A stretch of DNA of 36,193 bases from Bacteroidota bacterium (GCA_022567155.1 JADFHN010000039.1:1-36193), one strand, 5' to 3'. Numbered from the stretch's first letter, positions 8,038 to 15,373 are shown. Notes: generated from the letters alone by a model not told the origin. Numbers and translations are program-made.

Positions 8038-9594
8038 ATGAAACCCTTACTAATAAAGCCTCTGGTCGTCCTGCTTTTTTTACTTTGCCCTGCCATGCAA
8101 TTATTTGCCCAGGAGCATCAAAAACGTTTGGCATTGGTAATAGGTAATGCGGCCTATCAGCATGGTGGGGCGCTGAAAAACCCGGTGAATGATGCTGATT
8201 TAATGGCCCGCACACTGGAGGATCTGGGCTTTGACGTCATCAAAGAGACGGATGCGGGGCTGAAGGACATGCAAAGCGCCTTTAAGGGATTTGTAACTCG
8301 TTTGGACGATTATGGCGTGGCCCTGTTTTTCTATGCCGGGCACGGCATGCAGGTAGATGGGCAAAACTACCTTATACCCGTGGATGCCCGGCTCGAAGAT
8401 AAGCTGAGTGTAGAGTTTGAGGCCTTTAAAGTCAGCTCGGTCAACAGATACTTTGCCTTCAACGATGATAAGTTGAATATAATGATACTTGATGCCTGCC
8501 GCAATAATCCCTACCGTGCCTGGATGCGCGGCGGCGGACAAGGTTTTAATGCGATTGAAGACCAGGGGGCAGGCACTATTATAGCTTTCGCCACTCGCGA
8601 GGGGGAAACCGCCAGTGACGGAACAGGAAGTAATGGTCTTTTTACCCAACACCTGGTGGAGCAAATGCGGATTCCCCAGAACATTACTGATGTTTTCCAA
8701 AACACAAGGGTGAGTGTACTGAAGGCGAGCAATAAGCAACAGGTACCTCAGGAGTGGAACATGCTCACGGGTAACTTCTATTTTACGCAGACTGCATCAG
8801 GGCAACGTACCAATGAAGTGGTTTCCAAAAACCCAAGTTTAGGCCGTTCTGAAACCATCATCACCTATGGTAGCATAGAGCTGACTACCGAAATAAGCGG
8901 TGCTTTATACCTTGACGGAAAACTTATGGGCAATATTAGCTCCAACAGCAAAACACCTATTAATGAAGTAAGGGTTGGCACTCATACCGTAAAGATAGTG
9001 GGAAACGAGACTCAGACTCATGAGATTACAGTGTACAAGGATCGCGCAACAATGCTTATTTTTAAGAAAAAAAAAGAAGACCATACCTCAGCGGTTGTTG
9101 CAACATTTATCGATAGCCGTGAAAATATGACCTACAAGTCGGTTCGAATTGGTAACCAGGTATGGATGGCCGAAAACCTGGGTTATGTAATACCAGGCTC
9201 CTATGTCAATGAAAAAGGTGACCGTCTCTACACCTGGAAGGCCGCCATGAAAGCCTGCCCGGCAGGCTGGCATTTACCCTCTGATAAGGAGTGGGAAATT
9301 TTGGTAAATCGTTTTGGAGGAAAAGATAAGGCGGGAGCGGCACTAAAAAGCACAAGTGGTTGGAAAGATGGTGGTAATAGTACTAATAGCAGTAATTTTA
9401 CAGGTTTACCTGCAGGCATACGCGGCAGCTTTAGTAAGTTTCTCTACCTTGATGAGTACGGTTTATTCTGGTCTTCTACTGAGGAAAGTGAACGTCTCGC
9501 GTGGTTTCGCGTACTAAATTACGATAATTCAGAAATGAACCGCGACGTCTATGCCAAGGTCCGTGCCCTCTCCTGTCGTTGCGTCCGGGATTAA
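8038..9594 (+). CDS. Exported caspase-fold protein with PEGA-like and FISUMP domains
   Basis: A 518-residue protein with a signal peptide (about 1-25, LFAQ). Residues 29-250 are a peptidase C14/caspase domain with LALVIGNAAYQ at its start, catalytic His102 in FYAGHG and Cys154 in LDACRNNP. Residues about 277-343 resemble a PEGA domain (GALYLDGKLMGN...VRVGTHTVKIVG). Residues about 355-518 are a FISUMP (Fibrobacter succinogenes major paralogous) domain: VRIGNQVWMAENLGY, CPAGWHLPSDKEWE, LPAGIRG, FWSSTEE, and the terminal CRCVRD. FISUMP domains have a C-type-lectin-like fold and serve as diversity-generating-retroelement targets in Bacteroidota. An avd-like gene start follows 65 bases after the stop, which supports that reading here. 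The likely logic is a variable ligand-binding head steering an exported protease; this is inference. Confidence 0.88.
   Translation: MKPLLIKPLVVLLFLLCPAMQLFAQEHQKRLALVIGNAAYQHGGALKNPVNDADLMARTLEDLGFDVIKETDAGLKDMQSAFKGFVTRLDDYGVALFFYAGHGMQVDGQNYLIPVDARLEDKLSVEFEAFKVSSVNRYFAFNDDKLNIMILDACRNNPYRAWMRGGGQGFNAIEDQGAGTIIAFATREGETASDGTGSNGLFTQHLVEQMRIPQNITDVFQNTRVSVLKASNKQQVPQEWNMLTGNFYFTQTASGQRTNEVVSKNPSLGRSETIITYGSIELTTEISGALYLDGKLMGNISSNSKTPINEVRVGTHTVKIVGNETQTHEITVYKDRATMLIFKKKKEDHTSAVVATFIDSRENMTYKSVRIGNQVWMAENLGYVIPGSYVNEKGDRLYTWKAAMKACPAGWHLPSDKEWEILVNRFGGKDKAGAALKSTSGWKDGGNSTNSSNFTGLPAGIRGSFSKFLYLDEYGLFWSSTEESERLAWFRVLNYDNSEMNRDVYAKVRALSCRCVRD
9466..9594 (+). other. Candidate DGR variable region (3' end of FISUMP domain)
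   Basis: The last ~43 codons encode the surface loop part of the FISUMP fold, from FWSSTEE to the conserved terminal CRCVRD. In DGR targets this is where template adenines become random bases, so variable codons tend to be NNY. Here the run GAC GTC TAT GCC, AAG, GTC CGT GCC CTC is almost entirely NNC/NNT and codes for residues (D,V,Y,A,V,R,A,L) where related FISUMP domains often have Asn or Tyr. No template repeat with matching adenines was found in the window, so this is suggestive only. Confidence 0.35.
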
Positions 9595-9659
9595 CTTGAT
9601 TTATTCGATTATTTGATTTATTTGTTTATAATCGCGAAGCGGTCAAAAAATATTACAAA

Positions 9660-9797
9660 TTGGCACAATATAGTGAACTACCTGTCTACAAGGCAAGTTA
9701 CGATTTGCTGTTAGGTATATTTTTTACTTTTCCCATTTACCCCATTTTTAAGATTTTTATACAAAAGTTTAAAAATGTTAAATATTCCCCCTCCTGA
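9660..9797 (+). pseudogene. avd: Remnant of a DGR accessory gene (avd, four-helix bundle family)
   Basis: From TTG at 9660 the frame reads (M)AQYSELPVYKASYDLLL, which I recognise as the N-terminus of the Avd/four-helix-bundle family (relative of the 23S rRNA intervening-sequence protein) that accompanies diversity-generating retroelements; family members continue with EIFxFTKxF and about 95 further residues. Here homology fades after residue 18-24 (GIFFTFPIYPIF) and a TGA ends the frame at 45 codons, so the gene is broken or replaced. The position just behind a FISUMP gene is the normal place of avd in Bacteroidota DGRs. Neither the rest of avd, nor a template repeat, nor a reverse transcriptase follows. 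Recognition is from memory of the family motif. Confidence 0.6.
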
Positions 9798-9909
9798 TTT
9801 GGCTGATAATGTTACGGAAGATCATAAAAATTTGAGAGATTTATTTGATTTCGAGCCTGTGACATTGGAAAGGGAGATTACCCGATGGATTAAAGAAAAA
9901 AAATTATAG
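9775..9909 (+). CDS. Small ORF, unknown (44 aa)
   Basis: An ATG-started frame of 44 codons encoding a proline-then-acidic peptide ending in a basic helix (LEREITRWIKEKKL). It overlaps the last part of the avd remnant in another frame. The sequence looks protein-like, but I recognise no family. It may be a remnant of a longer gene end. Confidence 0.2.
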   Translation: MLNIPPPDLADNVTEDHKNLRDLFDFEPVTLEREITRWIKEKKL

Positions 9910-10158
9910 GACAAGGTAAAAAAGTACGGATGCACGAGACCCAGGAAAAGCCATTTGGATGGCGGTGCGCAACTGAAAGTGAATATAATGAATAAATATA
10001 ACTATAAACTGAGCAAACAACAGGGTCTGTTATGGTGCAACCTGAGGCAGGTCAAACCTGCATTTATCCCTTGTGTTTACAGGGGATATTGGTACATTTA
10101 GTTACGTATATCACAATTCAGGCCACATGGGCATCATATCGCAAAGTGTAAAAAAATG

Positions 10159-10166
10159 TATATTTG
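10159..10166 (+). promoter_or_regulatory. Candidate -7 element (TATATTTG) of the toxin-antitoxin operon
   Basis: TATATTTG fits the Bacteroidota TAnnTTTG -7 consensus and lies 16 bases before the antitoxin ATG, giving a very short leader. No good TTTG -33 element is visible at the expected distance. Confidence 0.4.
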
Positions 10167-10182
10167 TTGAAAAGAGAATCAT

Positions 10183-10425
10183 ATGACGGTCAGGGAATTA
10201 CGTAGTAATCTTCATCAACTCATTGAAAGAATCGAAAACGAAGAGCTTTTATCTGCTATCCATGACTTATTAATGCAAAAGAAAGAATCAAAAGAAGGTA
10301 AATTATTCAATTCACTTTCAGAAGAGCAAAAAAGAGAATTACTTGCTTCAGAAAAGAAATCTCACGATGAGTCCACCTTGATTGACAATGATGAGGTGAT
10401 GAAGAAGTATAAGAAATGGCTCTGA
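10183..10425 (+). CDS. Putative antitoxin of a type II toxin-antitoxin pair
   Basis: An 80-residue, highly charged, helical protein. The N-terminal part (VRELRSNLHQLIERIENEELLSAIHDLL) looks like a helical dimerisation segment; the tail (about 35-80) is acidic/basic, low in hydrophobics and ends in VMKKYKKWL, a pattern I associate with Bacteroidota antitoxins that wrap around RelE/ParE toxins. It ends 10 bases inside the toxin gene, the usual coupled order antitoxin-then-toxin. Antitoxins of this kind normally repress their own promoter, but no operator palindrome was recognised here. Confidence 0.68.
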   Translation: MTVRELRSNLHQLIERIENEELLSAIHDLLMQKKESKEGKLFNSLSEEQKRELLASEKKSHDESTLIDNDEVMKKYKKWL

Positions 10426-10712
10426 AAATTCGATGGTACAAAAAAGCTGAAGCTAAGTTTGACAAGATAGTTGAATATCTTGAAGTAGAATGGGGCGAAA
10501 AATCAGCCGAAGACCTTGTACAAAAAGTAAATAGAGTCCTTAATTTGATCAAAGTGTATCCTGAACTTGGTACAATGGAAGTACCACATCGGAATATAAG
10601 AGGGGTACTTATTGTCAAACAGCTTAGAATATTCTATGTTGTGGATAAAAAAGAGATCAAAATAATCCAAGTTTTCGATACCAGAAAATCTCCCAGGCGA
10701 AGACTTAAATGA
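10416..10712 (+). CDS. RelE/ParE superfamily toxin
   Basis: A 98-residue basic protein with the RelE/ParE fold pattern: start IRWYKKAEAKFDKIVEYLE, a central helix ending VNRVLNLIKVYPELGTMEV, then the strand-rich end HRNIRGVLIVKQLRIFYVVDKKEIKIIQVFDTRKSPRR. The YPELG and IFYVVD...IIQVFDTRK elements are typical of ParE/RelE-like toxins. Whether it cuts ribosome-bound mRNA (RelE) or blocks gyrase (ParE) cannot be decided from sequence. It overlaps the upstream antitoxin gene by 10 bases and is very probably translated with it. It sits between the DGR remnant and mtnA, an accessory-type spot. Confidence 0.82.
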   Translation: MALKIRWYKKAEAKFDKIVEYLEVEWGEKSAEDLVQKVNRVLNLIKVYPELGTMEVPHRNIRGVLIVKQLRIFYVVDKKEIKIIQVFDTRKSPRRRLK

Positions 10713-10889
10713 TATTTGAGCCCACGTTGCTTAACCTTGAGCATGCGCCATGCCTGAGATGGACCTGTATTTGATCAAAAGTGTTTCAATTCGTAGTTTT
10801 AGTACCGGGGCCACAAACGCAGGCGTACCCCCCGGTCGCAGCCCCTCCGTAATAACATTTCAATTACGTGAATAACCTGGCAAGCGTAT

Positions 10890-10897
10890 TATCTTTG
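10890..10897 (+). promoter_or_regulatory. Candidate -7 element (TATCTTTG) upstream of mtnA
   Basis: TATCTTTG matches TAnnTTTG and lies 25 bases before the ATG of the isomerase gene, a normal distance. The -33 region has no clean TTTG. Confidence 0.4.
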
Positions 10898-10922
10898 ATT
10901 CACCATAAAGCATTAGTAAAAA

Positions 10923-12035
10923 ATGAAGGTAAAAGGAGAATATTATCGCACCATATGGACCAAGGAAGGAGATAATAAAACCATTCAAATTATTGATCAG
11001 CGTAGTCTGCCACATGAGTTCATAATTGAAGATTTGACGACTGTTGACCAGGTGGCTGAGGCAATCAGAGACATGCATGTCAGAGGTGCTGGTTTAATTG
11101 GAGCTACAGCCGGTTATGGAATGTATCTGGCAACACTAGAGGCATTAAAGAGTCCTTCTTTTGATGCACATTTAGAACTTGCCGCCAAACATCTGACAGC
11201 TACCAGGCCCACGGCTGTAAACCTTGCGTGGGCTGTAAACAGGCAATTGACGGCTATTCAAAAAGGAAGCAGTAGCCAGGAAAAAGTCAATATTGCCTGG
11301 CGCACGGCTGTGGATATTGCCGATGAGGATGCAGAATATTGTAGAAAAATCGGGGAAGCCGGCCTTAAGCTTATCAAAGAAATTCAATTCAAAAAGAAAG
11401 GGGACCGGGTTAATATTCTGACACATTGTAATGCCGGATGGCTTGCATTTGTTGATTATGGCAGTGCAACATCGCCCATTTACGCAGCGCATGACCAGGG
11501 AATAGATGTTCACGTCTGGGTAGATGAAACCCGGCCAAGGAATCAGGGAGCTAGACTGACGGCCTGGGAATTGAATGAGCATGGAGTGCCTCATACAGTT
11601 ATAGCAGACAACGTAGGAGGACATCTGATGCAACACGGACAGGTAGATATGGTTATCACAGGCGCTGATCGCGTCACATACACCGGCGATGTTGCAAATA
11701 AAATCGGGACATATCTCAAGGCTTTAGCTGCACATGACAACAACGTTCCGTTTTATGTTGCCATGCCCTCATCAACCTTTGATTGGAAAATAAGAGATGG
11801 TTGTACTGAAATTCCAATTGAACAGCGCAATGAAAATGAGGTTCGATATATCCAGGGACTTTATGAAGGAAAAATAATAGAAGTATTATTGACTCCACAA
11901 GAAAGCCCGGCAGCCAACTATGCGTTTGATGTAACCCCTTCGCGACTTGTTACAGGCCTTATCACTGAAAGGGGAATTTGTGATGCGAATGAACAGAGTA
12001 TTTTACAACTTTTCCCGGAGCATAAAAAAATATAA
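10923..12035 (+). CDS. mtnA: S-methyl-5-thioribose-1-phosphate isomerase family protein
   Basis: A 370-residue cytoplasmic enzyme of the MtnA/eIF2B-like family, which isomerises 5-methylthioribose-1-P to 5-methylthioribulose-1-P in methionine salvage. Diagnostic motifs are present: RGAGLIG (54-60), TRPTAVNLAWAVNR (94-107), ILTHCNAG with catalytic Cys169, WVDETRPRNQGARLTAWEL (199-217), and ITGADRV with catalytic Asp249, followed by NKIGTY. Length is normal for the family. The next gene in the same direction is a class II aldolase/SDR fusion, not the standard mtnB-D genes. This context fits the route in which the ketose-1-P is split to DHAP and an aldehyde, and the true substrate may be 5-deoxyribose-1-P as well as the methylthio sugar. 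Confidence 0.9.
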   Translation: MKVKGEYYRTIWTKEGDNKTIQIIDQRSLPHEFIIEDLTTVDQVAEAIRDMHVRGAGLIGATAGYGMYLATLEALKSPSFDAHLELAAKHLTATRPTAVNLAWAVNRQLTAIQKGSSSQEKVNIAWRTAVDIADEDAEYCRKIGEAGLKLIKEIQFKKKGDRVNILTHCNAGWLAFVDYGSATSPIYAAHDQGIDVHVWVDETRPRNQGARLTAWELNEHGVPHTVIADNVGGHLMQHGQVDMVITGADRVTYTGDVANKIGTYLKALAAHDNNVPFYVAMPSSTFDWKIRDGCTEIPIEQRNENEVRYIQGLYEGKIIEVLLTPQESPAANYAFDVTPSRLVTGLITERGICDANEQSILQLFPEHKKI

Positions 12036-12418
12036 AAATAACCACTTAAATAGTTCTAATTATTCCATCGTATAATTATTCAACACGGATTTAAATGGAG
12101 ATATATTTGAATAATTTGATAATTTAAAGACACAACCTAATTAACTAAATGGATAGGTTCAATAGCGAAGAAAAATACAGATTTAGACATACTGATGTTA
12201 AACGTAAGTAAGTCCCCTCCGACGGAGGGGATTTAGGGGTGGGTAAAGAATTGAAAATCAAAAAGAGGAGGTATGATTTTGTTGCGTAACAAATTTGAGA
12301 AGGTGGATTTTCAGAAAGAGAGGAAAATACGACAAAATGGATAAATAAGACCTTTTCGGTTGAAATTAATTTTTCCCCGAACGACAATAAATGATAATCA
12401 GATAAAACATACTAGTGT
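12036..12418. other. 383-base gap filled mostly by a dispersed repeat
   Basis: Between mtnA and the aldolase gene lies an AT-rich leader (12036-12205) and then copy 1 of the dispersed repeat (12213-12391), which ends 27 bases before the aldolase ATG. No coding sequence is supported; a reverse frame at 12145-12387 lies mostly inside the repeat and looks spurious. The repeat may separate two genes that otherwise work together, or supply a promoter. Confidence 0.5.
12213..12391. repeat. Dispersed repeat, copy 1
   Basis: Begins with the hairpin CCCCTCC-GAC-GGAGGGG and TTTAGGGGTGGGTAAA, then continues with TTGAAAATCAAAAAGAGGAG and ends in TTAATTTTTCCCCGAACGACAATAA. Nearly every segment recurs in the same order and orientation at 21682-21894. 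Similarity may start earlier (from about 12175). It has no obvious coding capacity and no terminal inverted repeats; it resembles the short non-autonomous repeats with a CCCCTCC/GGAGGGG head that are scattered in many Bacteroidota genomes. Confidence 0.7.
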
Positions 12419-14389
12419 ATGAAAAGTTTGTGGAATAAAGCAGAAGCAAAGAAATCAGGCAACGATCTTTTGAAGTTGAGGGTTTATTCTTCCCGGTTAC
12501 TTGGACAGGAGGAAGATCTGGTGCTGCATGGAGGAGGAAATACTTCTGTTAAAACCAAAGAGCGAAACGTATTTGGCGAAGAGGAAGAGATCATTTACAT
12601 AAAAGGGAGTGGATGGGACTTAGCGACCATTGAAGAAGCCGGTTTTGCGCCAGTGAAGCTTAAGACCTTGCAGCGAATGGCTGAACTTGACCATATTACC
12701 GATGTTGAAATGGTTAAATATCAGCGGATGGCCATGACTGATCCGACTACCCCAAACCCTTCCGTAGAAGCAATTTTGCATGCTATCATCCCTTACACGT
12801 TTGTTGATCACACGCACGCTGATGCCGTGGTAACCATTAGCAATACCGCTACCGGCAACGGAAGAATACAAGAGCTTTATGGAGACAATATGCTTATAGT
12901 ACCCTATGTTATGCCCGGATTTTTACTGGCTAAAGAGATTTATACGTTAACCAGAGACCTGGATTGGAATAATATTGAAGGTATGATTTTGCTCAATCAT
13001 GGGGTATTTACCTTTCATGATGACGCAATGGTGAGCTATGAAAAAATGATTAAAATTGTCACCAAAGCCGAAAACTATCTAAAAGATCAAGTTGCGGTTA
13101 AGCTTGAAGGATCCGGTAGAGGTGAGATTGATACATTAAAGATTGCCCAACTAAGACGTAGTGTTTCCAGAATTTGGGAAAAACCAATACTTGCTCACTC
13201 CGATAATTCAGAGACATGTACGGCATTCAGCAACCTGCCTGATCTGGACAAGATTGCTAACAAAGGCCCCTTGACTCCCGACCACATCATAAGGACAAAA
13301 CAAACTCCCGTTATTTTATCTGACGATCACGAAGAAGACGTATGCAATTATGCAAAAGCGTATAAGAATTACTTTAATGAATTTAACAACGGAGACCTGA
13401 TATCATTAGATCCGGCGCCGAGGTGGGCTGTCTGGCCTGGCCATGGCACGTTATGGTTTGGGACAAGTGTGAAAAACAGTAACATCATCCGGGACATCTG
13501 CAGACACACCATGAAAGCTATTTTTCAGGCAGAACAGCTTGACGGATGGCATCCACTTTCCAAAAGTGATTTGTTTGAAATGGAATACTGGGGTCTTGAG
13601 CAGGAAAAACTAAAAAAAGACAGTACACCAAAACCCATGCAGGGAAAGATTGCATTAGTTACCGGTTCAGCCAGCGGTATTGGAAAAGCATGTGTCGAAA
13701 GACTGGTAGATGAAGGAGCTGTAGTGGCAGCCCTTGATATTAATCCATCCATCAATACCTGCTTTAATCAAATTGAAGTCTTGAGCATTGAGTGCGATGT
13801 AACTGATGTAGCACAATTAAAAAGTTCGATCAGGAATACCATTGCTCATTTTGGAGGATTGGACATGCTTATTACCAATGCAGGTATTTTTCCTAAAAGC
13901 TTCTCCATTGCAGAAATGGACGATGAGACCTGGAGTAAGAGTATGGATATTAATGTTACCAGCCACCAGAAATTACTCAAATTATGCTTGCCATACCTCT
14001 CTCTGGGAATGGATCCGGCAATCGTGATAATCGGATCCAAAAATGTTCCGGCACCAGGACCAGGGGCATCTGCATATTCCGTGGCAAAGGCCGGACTTAC
14101 CCAGCTTGGACGGATTGCGGCCCTGGAACTTGGCGAAAAAGGCATTAGGGTAAATATACTGCATCCCAACGCTGTTTACGACACCGGTATCTGGACAGAA
14201 GAAATATTAGAAGCCCGCGCCGGTCACTATGGATTAACTGTTGAAGAATATAAAACCAATAATATTTTAAAGGTTGAAGTAACCTCAAAAGATGTGGCAG
14301 AAATGGTTGTAATAATGTTAGGACCTGCTTTTTCAAAGATTACAGGAGCTCAAATTCCAATCGATGGAGGTAATGAACGTGTTATTTGA
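12419..14389 (+). CDS. Bifunctional class II aldolase / short-chain dehydrogenase
   Basis: A 656-residue fusion. Residues 1-390 are a class II (zinc) aldolase of the rhamnulose-1-P/fuculose-1-P type: HGGGNTSVK (37-45) for phosphate binding, Glu117 in PSVEAILH, zinc ligands His131 and His133 in DHTHADA, and His194 in LLNHGVFTFH. Residues 405-656 are an SDR with Rossmann motif TGSASGIG (415-422), NAG, and catalytic Tyr553/Lys557 in YSVAK. The architecture equals RhaE-type rhamnulose-1-P aldolase/lactaldehyde dehydrogenases (DHAP plus lactaldehyde, then oxidised). No rhamnose genes are nearby; the neighbour is MtnA, so a 5-methylthioribulose-1-P or 5-deoxyribulose-1-P substrate is a good alternative. 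The SDR half would then process the released aldehyde. Confidence 0.86.
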   Translation: MKSLWNKAEAKKSGNDLLKLRVYSSRLLGQEEDLVLHGGGNTSVKTKERNVFGEEEEIIYIKGSGWDLATIEEAGFAPVKLKTLQRMAELDHITDVEMVKYQRMAMTDPTTPNPSVEAILHAIIPYTFVDHTHADAVVTISNTATGNGRIQELYGDNMLIVPYVMPGFLLAKEIYTLTRDLDWNNIEGMILLNHGVFTFHDDAMVSYEKMIKIVTKAENYLKDQVAVKLEGSGRGEIDTLKIAQLRRSVSRIWEKPILAHSDNSETCTAFSNLPDLDKIANKGPLTPDHIIRTKQTPVILSDDHEEDVCNYAKAYKNYFNEFNNGDLISLDPAPRWAVWPGHGTLWFGTSVKNSNIIRDICRHTMKAIFQAEQLDGWHPLSKSDLFEMEYWGLEQEKLKKDSTPKPMQGKIALVTGSASGIGKACVERLVDEGAVVAALDINPSINTCFNQIEVLSIECDVTDVAQLKSSIRNTIAHFGGLDMLITNAGIFPKSFSIAEMDDETWSKSMDINVTSHQKLLKLCLPYLSLGMDPAIVIIGSKNVPAPGPGASAYSVAKAGLTQLGRIAALELGEKGIRVNILHPNAVYDTGIWTEEILEARAGHYGLTVEEYKTNNILKVEVTSKDVAEMVVIMLGPAFSKITGAQIPIDGGNERVI

Positions 14390-14459
14390 TAAATGATCCA
14401 TTAATAGGAAATATGTAATAACGAATCTGTTCCGGGAAAGAGAAAGGTCTTATAACAAA

Positions 14460-14520
14460 AAATAAACTTCATTCCCGCCTGTCTGTCGGGCAGGAAGACA
14501 GGCGTTTATTCCAACCGTTA
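14460..14520. terminator. Hairpin repeat copy 1, probable bidirectional terminator
   Basis: AATAAAC...GTTTATT and GCCTGTC...GACAGGC arms form a hairpin between two convergent genes (aldolase and Mth938-like). A related 60-base copy lies behind the saccharopine dehydrogenase gene at 16708-16767, also ending in AGGCGTTTATTC. Placement and shape fit a rho-independent terminator that exists as a dispersed repeat. Confidence 0.5.
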
Positions 14521-14545
14521 TCGCACATGTAAAAAAAGACAGACC

Positions 14546-14947
14546 TTAACAAGTACCATGTGCGAGCAAAGCAACTTGATGTCCGGAACGGTACATCTTA
14601 TTATACATATTACAAGCATCCGGAGTTTTTAACAGGATTAGCTTCGGAATGCCATTCGATTTGATATATTCTTGAACTGATTGTGGACACTCCACAGCAC
14701 CGGTGGCACCAATACCAATAATTAATGTCTGAATGCCCTTCCCTAAAACTCCGGTTATCATTTCAGCCGTAAGTTGATGTCCTTTTCGTTCCTTCCATTT
14801 ACTCACTTCGGTTCCAATAAGCCTGATGTCTTTACCAACCCCAATCTTCATACTGTATGACTTCGAATGCTCCTTACCCGATATAACAAATTTTCCCCAT
14901 GAAAATTGCTGAATCGGACCATTATCATCATAAAACATAGGATACAA
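14546..14947 (-). CDS. Mth938-like (AAMDC family, DUF498) domain protein
   Basis: A 133-residue single-domain protein on the reverse strand. It shows the Mth938/AAMDC pattern: FSWGKFVISGK at the start, GTEVSKWKERKGHQLTAEMI in the middle, then LIIGIGATGAV, and the C-terminal TPDACNMYNKMYRSGHQVALLAHGTC, where family members read (A)xxxYNxLxxxGRxVAAxLHxTC. The domain is a small beta/alpha fold of unsettled biochemical function; archaeal and mitochondrial homologues exist. It is transcribed toward the aldolase gene, so it is not in an operon with it. Start ATG at 14945-14947 on the reverse strand. Confidence 0.78.
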   Translation of the reverse strand: MYPMFYDDNGPIQQFSWGKFVISGKEHSKSYSMKIGVGKDIRLIGTEVSKWKERKGHQLTAEMITGVLGKGIQTLIIGIGATGAVECPQSVQEYIKSNGIPKLILLKTPDACNMYNKMYRSGHQVALLAHGTC

Positions 14948-15373
14948 GGACTTTGATTAAACTTTAATTTACTAAAAAAATTGGACAAAATCAACCAGGC
15001 ATAATATTCCGCTCAATGTCCAGCAGTGGCCCCACTCTTAGTGAATCTCACTTCCTTTCTTAACTTTTAATCATTCTGTGCCACCGTTTGGGGAAGCCTT
15101 ATGACAAGTGTCATTTTTTAGTTAATAAAAAGCTCACACCATACTTTTTCTTTTGTAAAGTTATCAACATTATCCACAAATTATCAAATTTCCCCCTTAG
15201 GAAACCCTTTCTAATAGTACATCAATAACTGTGTTTATTTATATAAATAATTGTTGTATATCTATAAGGATTGATACGATGGAAATTACCTCCTAAAGAC
15301 ATAGTGTAAACACAAGAAATTCCTTATATTCGGTTTTAGCTGTCATTTATTAACTAAATGAAAGATTTTTAAA
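14948..15373. other. 426-base gap with a DnaA-box-like cluster
   Basis: A non-coding, AT-rich gap between the divergent Mth938-like and saccharopine dehydrogenase genes. It contains TTATCAACA (15161-15169), TTATCCACA (15170-15178, the exact DnaA-box consensus) and TTATCAAAT (15181-15189) in tandem, followed by a very AT-rich stretch (15215-15270, TTATTTATATAAATAATTG). No ORF or RNA gene was recognised. Confidence 0.5.
15161..15189 (+). promoter_or_regulatory. Tandem DnaA-box-like sites
   Basis: Three TTATC-headed 9-mers in the same orientation at 15161, 15170 and 15181. The middle one is a perfect TTATCCACA; the first differs by one base; the third keeps only TTATC. They could be DnaA binding sites of a replication origin or of a regulated promoter, or chance in AT-rich DNA. 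Confidence 0.35.

Larger units (their letters stand above)
9595..10182. other. 588-base gap: avd remnant, small ORF, TA promoter
   Basis: Behind the FISUMP gene come a T/A-rich tract (9595-9632), a CGCGAAGCG mini-hairpin, an avd-like gene start (9660 onward) and a 44-codon frame (9775-9909). Bases 9919-9993 read in one frame toward PFGWRCATESEYNE and a stop, faintly like the end of an FGE/SUMF1-type domain, but too short to call. The last 30 bases hold the toxin-antitoxin promoter candidate. The layout suggests decayed DNA downstream of a DGR target. Confidence 0.4.

Noticed and set aside
8200-8739. A 179-codon reverse frame inside the caspase-FISUMP gene
   Set aside because: It overlaps the catalytic core of a clear caspase domain and its translation shows no recognisable features.
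4506-9594. Intracellular caspase-based antiphage defence system
   Set aside because: Both caspase proteins carry signal peptides and no nucleotide-sensing, TIR, gasdermin or other defence partner is adjacent, so a cytoplasmic abortive-infection role is not supported.
9919-9993. End of an FGE/SUMF1-type domain (PFGWRCATESEYNE)
   Set aside because: Only about 14 residues resemble the family end and nothing upstream supports it.
12145-12387. An 80-codon reverse frame in the gap before the aldolase gene
   Set aside because: Most of it lies inside the dispersed repeat and the sequence has no domain; the second repeat copy does not preserve the frame.
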